From Dehalococcoidia bacterium (GTDB lineage Bacteria; Chloroflexota; Dehalococcoidia; Lucifugimonadales; Lucifugimonadaceae): a stretch of DNA of 8,027 bases. The notes under the pieces are model-generated. The model made no database searches. It was not told the origin of the DNA and saw only the letters and a program-made list of their open reading frames with translations. The position numbers were made by a program, and so were the translations under genes. Every line of letters begins with the position of its first letter. The first letter of the stretch is position 1. Positions 1 to 5,349 of this stretch are shown piece after piece. The DNA lies in assembly GCA_012270805.1 (NCBI GenBank), contig JAAXHR010000321.1, positions 1-8,027 of the forward strand, given 5' to 3'.

Positions 1-1544
1 TCGCTACCTAGGTAGTAGCTGAACGGTGTCAACCACGCCAAAGCTGCGATACCGTCGTTGAGCGCTCCGAGCGAGTTGAGGAGGTGGAAAAAGAGTGCCG
101 CTCCGATCGCTCCGTAGACGGCGATAGACGTGCGACCTGTGGCGGCGCTAAGCGCAAGCGACAGCGAACCGAAAACCAGGCCCACGAGCGTCTGCAACGC
201 GGCGGCGGACGCAATATTCCCAATCGACATCCCGAGGTCGGCGACCAACGATCCGATACTCACGCCCCCAAACGTCACGAAACCGACTACACCCCCGAAC
301 AATACCAACGGAATAGTTTTCTCAAGCACGATACGATTCCTGCTGATCGGGCATGCCAACAGCAACCCCATCGTCCGCCGCGATTCTTCACCCGCCAGCG
401 CACCGGCACCCATCACTACCGTAACCAGGATCACCGCGCCAGGAGCCATTAAACCGAACGTCTCGAGCGAATACCAGCCTTCAGGTGTGCTCATATCGCC
501 GCCACCAAATAGAGCGACCAGTTGCTCAGGCAGCTGATCAAACGTCTTCAACGTCTCCTCCGGGATCGATGCATACATCGGACCCATCATCACCCCCATC
601 ACCAGGAACATCGCCGCCGATGTGATCAAGACCAGCGACTGGTAGTCCGACACCGTCTTCAACCAAATCGACGACACTCGAGCCGAACCCGCGAGGCGCC
701 CGATCATCCTGTTCAGCAGGGGATTGCCTCGAATCCTGTCCAACATCGTCGTCCCTACAGATTGCCCTTTCAAATCGCGACGATTGAACCCCACCGTAGC
801 TGCCACCAGTAAGAGAACCGAACCGCCGCCCAGCAACGCTAGATGCCCCCAAGCGACTCCGTTCATCACCGGATCGCTACCGTCGAAGTAATACCAAGGC
901 AGAATCTTAGACGCGGCTTCCCCACCCTCGACGAGCGGCAAGAAACCGACCCCGAAGAAAGACAGCACCATAATACCCGTCGTCACGCCAGTCGCCGTAC
1001 CCTTGTTGCCTGTGATCGCGCCTATCGCCAGTGCCAGCAACCCGAAAAACACACTGTTCGCGAACAAATGTAGCGTGAGAGCTTCTACATCCAACCCGGA
1101 TATTTCTACACCCAGCAACGCCGCTATCGGACGGGCCGGTATCCACACCGCCACACTGGCCAACGCCACCGACATCACCAGCGCTCCAGTTTTCGACAAC
1201 AGTACGTAAGTCCGGCTCTTGGGATTCGCCAGCAAAATGTCCATCGTCCCATCGCGCTCTTCACCCGCAATCGCGGAACTCCCCATAGCAAGTGCCAATG
1301 CCGCCATCGCTATCGCTCCCCACGTTCCAAACATCACGTTTATCGCCAACCCGCCCACATCGACATCGTCACTGATACCGATCAGCGATCTGAACGCTTC
1401 CGGCAACGAGGTGTACACCGAAAGGTCGATCTCACGGTATGTCGACATCCCCATGAGCAGGAACAACGAAACCGACACAACCGCGATCACCCAGCCCAAC
1501 CAGCGGTCGCTGGCCGTCTTGACAAAAACGTTGACCTGCGTCAC
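1..1544 (-). CDS. ABC-2 type exporter permease, duplicated halves (3' end cut by window)
   Basis: Integral membrane half of an efflux ABC transporter, resembling the actinobacterial/Chloroflexota 'exporter of polyketide antibiotics' permeases. Reading leftwards from a GTG at 1544, I translate 514 codons without a stop up to base 1, so the C-terminus is missing. Hydrophobic segments lie near residues 17-34, 67-92, 120-137, 160-178, 184-203, 232-252, 303-323, 366-383, 409-430, 449-468 and 472-490. The protein is an internal duplication: AGEERDGTMDILLANP (93-108) matches AGEESRRTMGLLLACP (384-399), and PWYYFDGS (216-223) matches PFSYYLGS (507-514), both offset by 291. From that offset, about 35-45 residues should be missing. 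The GTG start overlaps the ATPase stop in GTGA, which implies translational coupling. The substrate cannot be told from sequence; membrane topology is inferred from hydrophobicity only. Confidence 0.9.
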   Translation of the reverse strand, partial: MTQVNVFVKTASDRWLGWVIAVVSVSLFLLMGMSTYREIDLSVYTSLPEAFRSLIGISDDVDVGGLAINVMFGTWGAIAMAALALAMGSSAIAGEERDGTMDILLANPKSRTYVLLSKTGALVMSVALASVAVWIPARPIAALLGVEISGLDVEALTLHLFANSVFFGLLALAIGAITGNKGTATGVTTGIMVLSFFGVGFLPLVEGGEAASKILPWYYFDGSDPVMNGVAWGHLALLGGGSVLLLVAATVGFNRRDLKGQSVGTTMLDRIRGNPLLNRMIGRLAGSARVSSIWLKTVSDYQSLVLITSAAMFLVMGVMMGPMYASIPEETLKTFDQLPEQLVALFGGGDMSTPEGWYSLETFGLMAPGAVILVTVVMGAGALAGEESRRTMGLLLACPISRNRIVLEKTIPLVLFGGVVGFVTFGGVSIGSLVADLGMSIGNIASAAALQTLVGLVFGSLSLALSAATGRTSIAVYGAIGAALFFHLLNSLGALNDGIAALAWLTPFSYYLGS

Positions 1545-2479
1545 GACCGCTCCTCCTCAACCTCCTCGTCTTCGTGGTAGTACGTCAGGAAGATCTCCTC
1601 CAGATCAGCCTCGGTAGTTTTGATGTCTGCCACGCCGTACCGCTCTGTCACGGTCGTCAGCAACTCACCCATGTCTCCGCCGAACGACATCTCAACTTGA
1701 TTGCCGGCGACGACAACGTTCCGCACACCCTCGACATCCTCGAAGACCGACGCATCAGCCTGCGTGTCCAGCACGAACTCCACTTCACGCATTGACTTCG
1801 ACCTCAGGTCCGCAACCGACTCGACAGTGATCAGCCGACCGTTACGGATGATGCCTACCCGGTCAGCGACGCGTTGGACCTCCGACAGCGTGTGGCTTGA
1901 CAAGAAGACCGTCCTGCCCTCAGCCGCAACTTCGCTCACCATCTTCTGAAACTCGCGTTGGATCAGGGGATCTAACCCCGCAGTGGGTTCGTCCATAATC
2001 AGCAGGTCTGGGCGATGCATGAACGCCTGAATCACTCCAACCTTCTGTCGGTTGCCCGTCGAAAGATCGCCCACCTTTCTAGAAAGGTCCGAATCGAGAC
2101 GCTCGGCGAGTTCGTCGACGTGGGACCAATCAACACCACCGCGCATGTTGGCGAAGTACATCAACGTGTCCGTTCCCGTCAGGTTTGGATATAGAGCCAG
2201 GTCTCCCGGAATGTATCCGATGTGCCTGCGTATCGCCACAGCCTCGGCGTGCGTGTCGAGTCCGAGGATGGTTGCACTTCCCGAAGTGGGCCTGATCTCG
2301 TCCAGCAACGTCCTGATGGTCGTCGACTTCCCTGCGCCGTTCGGCCCCAAGAAACCAAACACCTCGCCCTCGCGCACGTCCAAATTCACATCCTCAATCC
2401 CCAACTGCTTGCCGTAATACTTCGTCAACCCATCCGTTTGTATGGCCGGGCGCGCTCGCACGTGTGTTGCCGCTGCCAT
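1541..2479 (-). CDS. ABC-2 exporter ATP-binding protein
   Basis: Cytoplasmic ATPase that powers the adjoining permease; 312 residues, normal for a drug/polyketide-exporter ATPase of the BcrA/CcmA/NodI type. Motifs in order: Walker A GPNGAGKST (45-53), ABC signature in the degenerate form LSTGN followed by RQKVG (139-148), Walker B LLIMDEP (159-165), D-loop AGLDP (167-171) and the switch histidine in SSHTL (H196). Residues from about 220 on form the C-terminal extension often found in these exporters (DUF4162-like), ending in an acidic tail DEEVEEERS. The ATG start at 2479 is backed by AAGGAG eight bases upstream. The stop overlaps the permease start by four bases, so both subunits are made from one transcript. 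The most likely complex is two ATPases with one two-halved permease (family knowledge plus inference). The exported compound is unknown. Confidence 0.95.
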   Translation of the reverse strand: MAAATHVRARPAIQTDGLTKYYGKQLGIEDVNLDVREGEVFGFLGPNGAGKSTTIRTLLDEIRPTSGSATILGLDTHAEAVAIRRHIGYIPGDLALYPNLTGTDTLMYFANMRGGVDWSHVDELAERLDSDLSRKVGDLSTGNRQKVGVIQAFMHRPDLLIMDEPTAGLDPLIQREFQKMVSEVAAEGRTVFLSSHTLSEVQRVADRVGIIRNGRLITVESVADLRSKSMREVEFVLDTQADASVFEDVEGVRNVVVAGNQVEMSFGGDMGELLTTVTERYGVADIKTTEADLEEIFLTYYHEDEEVEEERS

Positions 2480-2487
2480 CTGACTAG

Positions 2488-2493
2488 CTCCTT
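2488..2493 (-). promoter_or_regulatory. Ribosome binding site of the exporter ATPase
   Basis: On the minus strand AAGGAG lies eight bases before the ATG at 2479. It is a near-consensus Shine-Dalgarno site and fixes the start of the ATPase gene. Confidence 0.75.
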
Positions 2494-2604
2494 AAAGACA
2501 CCTGCTACCTTCAGTTCAATGCTATCGAGAAACCGTCACTCGTTTGCCCCATCTCGTTTGGGGGTATCTTCGTTGCGCGCCGTCTTCATACACTTGGCAC
2601 CTCA

Positions 2605-3252
2605 TCACCGTTTCTGCGCCAAAACCAACGGGTGGTCTTCACGGTCCGCCCCTACATGATCTTCCCATCCTCCGCCAACCGACGATACCTCAAGCACAAC
2701 AAAGCCCGCTTCGCCAAGGATATCTAAGTACTCGATGAGCCCGTAGTTGCTCCAATACATCGTCTCTCCGAAGAAATCGTCTTCGGTGTACCCCTCTTCG
2801 TTCTGGTGGCTTAGCGTGCACAGGAGATATCCGCCTGGTTTAAGCCACCGATGGATTCTGCGAAACAGGTCTGGCTGCTCCTCTCTAGGCAGATGAAAAA
2901 TCGAGTAGAAAGCCACGACCGCATCAAAACTCGACGGCTCAAACCGGACCGCCATCACATCACCACAAATGAACTCACCAGTTAGCACGTTCTCCTGAGC
3001 CCGGCTGATCATCTCCTGCGACACGTCCACTCCCGTGACGCGATAACGCACAGCCAGTGACTTGGCTATCGGTACTCCACCCCCACATCCGATATCAAGT
3101 ACCGAACTGCCATCATCCAACCGATCGATCAGTTCACTGATCTCATTTCCCGGTTCTGTTCTGCGAGCCCCGTCGTACGCTTCAGCGCACGCATCGTAGC
3201 TTCGTCTCACTAGGGCACGATAATCAATCCTCGGATCGGTTGCCGGCATCAT
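2605..3252 (-). CDS. Class I SAM-dependent methyltransferase
   Basis: A 215-residue small-molecule-type methyltransferase of the Methyltransf_11/25 group, expected to be cytoplasmic. It shows motif I VLDIGCGGG (51-59) for S-adenosylmethionine, the acidic residue after beta-2 in GVD (74-76) that usually binds the ribose, CGDVM (96-100), the motif II/post-II stretch FDAVVAFYSIFHLP (109-122), and motif III LKPGGYLLC (137-145). The C-terminal part from 150 on (NEEGYTEDDFFGETMYWSN) is probably the substrate-binding cap; I cannot name the substrate. Two adjacent ATG codons (3252 and 3249) are possible starts, and the upstream AAAGAGAAG is only a weak ribosome site. The gene ends in two successive TGA codons. 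It reads in the same direction as the exporter genes 125 bases downstream, so cotranscription is possible but not shown. It is divergent from the SRPBCC gene. Confidence 0.9.
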   Translation of the reverse strand: MMPATDPRIDYRALVRRSYDACAEAYDGARRTEPGNEISELIDRLDDGSSVLDIGCGGGVPIAKSLAVRYRVTGVDVSQEMISRAQENVLTGEFICGDVMAVRFEPSSFDAVVAFYSIFHLPREEQPDLFRRIHRWLKPGGYLLCTLSHQNEEGYTEDDFFGETMYWSNYGLIEYLDILGEAGFVVLEVSSVGGGWEDHVGADREDHPLVLAQKR

Positions 3253-3288
3253 GGCGACTTGCTTCTCTTTACTAGCATCATGGGGACT
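3246..3288. repeat. Imperfect 14-bp direct repeat over the methyltransferase start
   Basis: GCATCATGGCGACT at 3246-3259 and GCATCATGGGGACT at 3275-3288 agree at 13 of 14 bases, with a 29-base period. The first copy covers the start codon of the methyltransferase. It could be a regulator site or a small local duplication; nothing else identifies it. Confidence 0.5.
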
Positions 3289-3353
3289 ATTGTGCCCGTT
3301 GCTCGCGTACGGTCAAACGAAAACTGGGCACGTTGCGGTATTCTTCCCACAAG

Positions 3354-3360
3354 AAAAAGG
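3354..3360 (+). promoter_or_regulatory. Ribosome binding site deciding the SRPBCC start
   Basis: AAAAAGG lies seven bases before the ATG at 3368. Its presence, together with the family-like N-terminus MNLDVASQLAAVTR that follows, argues for this start over the in-frame ATG at 3251. Confidence 0.55.
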
Positions 3361-3367
3361 TAAAAAC

Positions 3368-3994
3368 ATGAATTTGGATGTCGCAAGTCAACTCGCCGCC
3401 GTAACACGTATCGTCGTGTATCGCGAACGCGAAGGCAAACCCGCCGCTGCGGTTACCCTCTCCCGCACTTTCCCAACCTCAATCGACGACATCTGGGACG
3501 CTGTTACCAACCGTAAGCGCCTTCCTAGATGGTTTACCAACGTCACCGGCGACCTCCGACTCAACGGCCGATATCAAGTTGAAGCCAACGCAAGCGGAAC
3601 TATCACGGAGTGCGAACCACACTCACACGTCTCTCTAACATGGGAGTTCGCCGGAGATGTCAGCTGGGTCGAACTCCGTTTCGCCAACGAAGCGCCCGAT
3701 CAAACGCGTCTGACCCTTACCCACACTTCACACCTTTCTCCACACTGGGATACTTACGGCCCGGGCGCCACCGGCGTCGGCTGGGAGATGGCCTTTCTCG
3801 GGCTCGCCCTCCATATCGCAAACCCCGACGAACCAAAACCCGACGAAATGGAATTCGCAATCTCTCCTGAAGGCATCGCCTTCATCACCGGTAGCAGCAA
3901 CGGATGGGCACAAGCCGCCATTGCCGCCGGCACCGACCCCGAAATCGCCCAAACCGCCGCAGACCAAACCACTGCCTTCTACACCGGCCAATAA
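3368..3994 (+). CDS. SRPBCC family protein (AHSA1-like)
   Basis: A 208-residue soluble protein of the START-like superfamily, AHSA1 (activator of Hsp90 ATPase homologue 1-like) type. These proteins form a helix-grip fold with a hydrophobic cavity; bacterial members are ligand-binding or stress-related proteins, mostly without a proven role. Seen here: the N-terminal strand with RTFPTSIDDIWDAVTN (33-48), RLPRWF (51-56), GDLRLNGRYQ (61-70), ITECEPHSHVSLTWEF (79-94), TRLTLTHT (113-120), and YGPGATGVGWEMAFLGLALH (130-149) for the long C-terminal helix. Residues 155-208 form an extra tail that ends FYTGQ. The reading frame is open upstream to an ATG at 3251, but that stretch lies in the divergent promoter region and is not family-like. 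Bacterial AHSA1 genes often sit next to an ArsR-type regulator; none is visible here. It converges on the GH172 gene. Confidence 0.88.
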   Translation: MNLDVASQLAAVTRIVVYREREGKPAAAVTLSRTFPTSIDDIWDAVTNRKRLPRWFTNVTGDLRLNGRYQVEANASGTITECEPHSHVSLTWEFAGDVSWVELRFANEAPDQTRLTLTHTSHLSPHWDTYGPGATGVGWEMAFLGLALHIANPDEPKPDEMEFAISPEGIAFITGSSNGWAQAAIAAGTDPEIAQTAADQTTAFYTGQ

Positions 3995-3995
3995 C

Positions 3996-4086
3996 CCTCC
4001 CCTTCGCGAAGCGAGAACGCAGGGGGTGCCCGCTCCGACTCAGGTTTCCCCCGCTCGCGGGGGAAATGTCCGAAGGACAAAGGGGG
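3996..4086. repeat. Intergenic palindromic (REP-like) repeat element
   Basis: The gap between two converging genes is made of nested palindromes: CTTCGCGAAG at 4002-4011 flanked by CCCT/AGGG arms, a 9-bp perfect stem at 4045-4053/4058-4066, and TGTCC-GAA-GGACA at 4067-4079, followed by AGGGGG. The C-rich left end (3996-4001) and G-rich right end (4081-4085) could pair to close the whole block. The build of several hairpins between C-run and G-run borders is that of interspersed intergenic palindromes known from many GC-rich bacterial genomes. Copy number cannot be judged from one window. Confidence 0.6.
4045..4066. terminator. Strong hairpin between convergent genes
   Basis: TTTCCCCCG (4045-4053), loop CTCG, CGGGGGAAA (4058-4066): a perfect 9-bp stem that reads the same on both strands, 50 bases after the SRPBCC stop and 38 bases before the GH172 stop. 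There is no long T-run behind it, so intrinsic termination in both directions is likely but not certain; it may instead be just the core of the repeat element. Confidence 0.5.
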
Positions 4087-4104
4087 AACAACAACAGTGA
4101 AAGT

Positions 4105-5193
4105 TCATCGCGGAAATCGCGCTTCCAACGATGGAAACTCAGGAAACGGCGCGTGCGGCTCCGACTGATACCAGTACGCAACCGATGCGATGTCGTCAGC
4201 AAGCGGCTGAAACTTGCTTTTCGGGATGGGCCACCAGCCCAAAGCTTGGATCGTGACCCGCAGGTCTTCCGCGAAACGAATCGGGTCGAGTATGTGCCAC
4301 CGGTAAAGGCTCCACTTCGGCGGACCATCAGTCCCCGGATGCTTCAACGTGTTGCCCACGTATGCGGTGCTGTAGACCTCGGGGAATCCGTAGCTACCCA
4401 AAAAGTAATCTTCCGTCCCGGTGCCGCAGATCGTCGGAAATTCGCGATCGCCGTCCATGTAAAACTTGATCTCGCCCTCTCCGAACCACCCGTCCGACAA
4501 CTGAGTCCACGCCAAGAAGGTGCCGACGTACTGACCTTGCCCCTTCACTTCATCAAGGATCGTGTAATCCGGATTTGGCCTCTCCGTAACTGCGCGCCGC
4601 CACTGGGCGTGGAGATAGCCCGCGTTTTCCGGGACATCAGTCTCCGCGTATGTGATCTGGTAGAAAAGCCGGACGTCCTCCGTCCACTCGTTCGTGATCG
4701 TTATCCTCGAGTGCCTGCGAAACGGCATCGGCCAGTAGCAGTTCAGTGCCGATGTCGGGTTCACTATCACCGGCAGGGAATTCACCGGAGCGTATAGATC
4801 GTGCCCAACCGCGAAGAAATCGGTCAGCGGCACCTCAACCGATGGCATCTCCTCGCCGTCCCAATAGAACCTCAGTACACAGCCGCGACCGCTGCCGCCC
4901 CACTCCCTCATCGTAGTCATCCAGATGTGCTGGATGAGCCCCGGACCTTCCACATCCATCAAAGTCGACGTTTCGCCGGTCCGCAACCAGATATACGGCC
5001 TGACCTTCCAGCCCTGTCCCAGATCTCTCGCCGGCGAAGAAACTGACCACTCCTCACTCTCAGGATCCGGCACCGCCATTCCCCCCATCCCCTTCTCACC
5101 CGTTGGATTCTCCGCGGAGATCGACCTCGTTCGTGCGCTCGTCATCAAAGGTAGCGCACCCAAGCCCAAATTCATTCCTGGCAACTGATCCAC
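4105..5193 (-). CDS. GH172 (DUF2961) family glycoside hydrolase
   Basis: A 362-residue enzyme of the former DUF2961 family, now GH172. Characterised members act on fructofuranosyl or arabinofuranosyl bonds (bifidobacterial difructose dianhydride I synthase/hydrolase, D-arabinan-degrading enzymes) and form jelly-roll oligomers. The N-terminal signature is ISAENPTGEKGMGG (25-38), then GPGLIQHIWMTT (83-94), LRFYWDGEEMPSVEVPLTDFF (107-127) and YWPMPFRR (153-160). The two catalytic glutamates of the family match E239 in WFGEGEIKF and E261 in GTGTEDYF; this assignment is by hand. There is no signal peptide, so it is probably cytoplasmic. The start is a GTG at 5193 with AGGAG eight bases upstream. 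No sugar transporter, sugar regulator or kinase is nearby, so the natural substrate is open. It is divergent from the GGT-like gene and convergent with the SRPBCC gene. Confidence 0.92.
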   Translation of the reverse strand: MDQLPGMNLGLGALPLMTSARTRSISAENPTGEKGMGGMAVPDPESEEWSVSSPARDLGQGWKVRPYIWLRTGETSTLMDVEGPGLIQHIWMTTMREWGGSGRGCVLRFYWDGEEMPSVEVPLTDFFAVGHDLYAPVNSLPVIVNPTSALNCYWPMPFRRHSRITITNEWTEDVRLFYQITYAETDVPENAGYLHAQWRRAVTERPNPDYTILDEVKGQGQYVGTFLAWTQLSDGWFGEGEIKFYMDGDREFPTICGTGTEDYFLGSYGFPEVYSTAYVGNTLKHPGTDGPPKWSLYRWHILDPIRFAEDLRVTIQALGWWPIPKSKFQPLADDIASVAYWYQSEPHAPFPEFPSLEARFPR

Positions 5194-5201
5194 GGTATCA
5201 A

Positions 5202-5208
5202 CTCCTCT
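5202..5208 (-). promoter_or_regulatory. Ribosome binding site of the GH172 gene
   Basis: On the minus strand AGAGGAG stands eight bases before the GTG at 5193. It supports the GTG start over the internal ATG codons. Confidence 0.7.
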
Positions 5209-5298
5209 TCCAGCGGTCTGTCAGAACGGCAGTCGTCGATTCGCCGCGCGTTCTGGAATCAGACGGTACTCTACTACGTAGCAAATGCCACAGCCTTA

Positions 5299-5322
5299 CG
5301 GCTCAAAGACCATCTTGAGCCG
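5299..5322. repeat. Perfect 8-bp inverted repeat in the divergent intergenic region
   Basis: CGGCTCAA (5299-5306), spacer AGACCATC, TTGAGCCG (5315-5322). It lies 27 bases before the GGT-like start and 105 bases before the GH172 start. It could be an operator for a dimeric regulator or a hairpin in the leader RNA of the GGT-like gene. No convincing -35/-10 pair was found around it. Confidence 0.55.
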
Positions 5323-5337
5323 CTCAGAACGAATACC

Positions 5338-5343
5338 AAGGAG
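5338..5343 (+). promoter_or_regulatory. Ribosome binding site of the GGT-like gene
   Basis: AAGGAG six bases before the GTG at 5350. This near-consensus site decides the GTG start of the gene. Confidence 0.75.
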
Positions 5344-5349
5344 CATACC

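Noticed and set aside
1219..1617. Plus-strand 132-codon frame
   Set aside because: It is antisense to the permease and ATPase; both minus-strand frames carry family motifs, and this one does not.
2550..2566. CCCCA/TGGGG hairpin as a terminator behind the methyltransferase
   Set aside because: The stem has only five pairs and no T-run follows on the minus strand, so termination there is not supported.
3251..3367. Upstream extension of the SRPBCC frame beginning MATCFSLLASWGLLCPLLAYG, which looks like a signal peptide
   Set aside because: It lies in the divergent promoter region, its ATG overlaps the methyltransferase start, no ribosome site precedes it, and the family-like N-terminus with its own ribosome site begins at 3368.
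3904..4797. Plus-strand 297-codon frame across the palindromic element
   Set aside because: It runs through the end of the SRPBCC gene, the hairpin block and antisense to the GH172 gene. It is arginine- and proline-rich without any recognisable motif, as expected of a chance frame in GC-rich DNA.
5194..5349. Promoter -35/-10 boxes for the divergent GH172 and GGT-like genes
   Set aside because: No hexamer pair with acceptable spacing and match could be found on either strand by eye; sigma-factor preference of the host is unknown.
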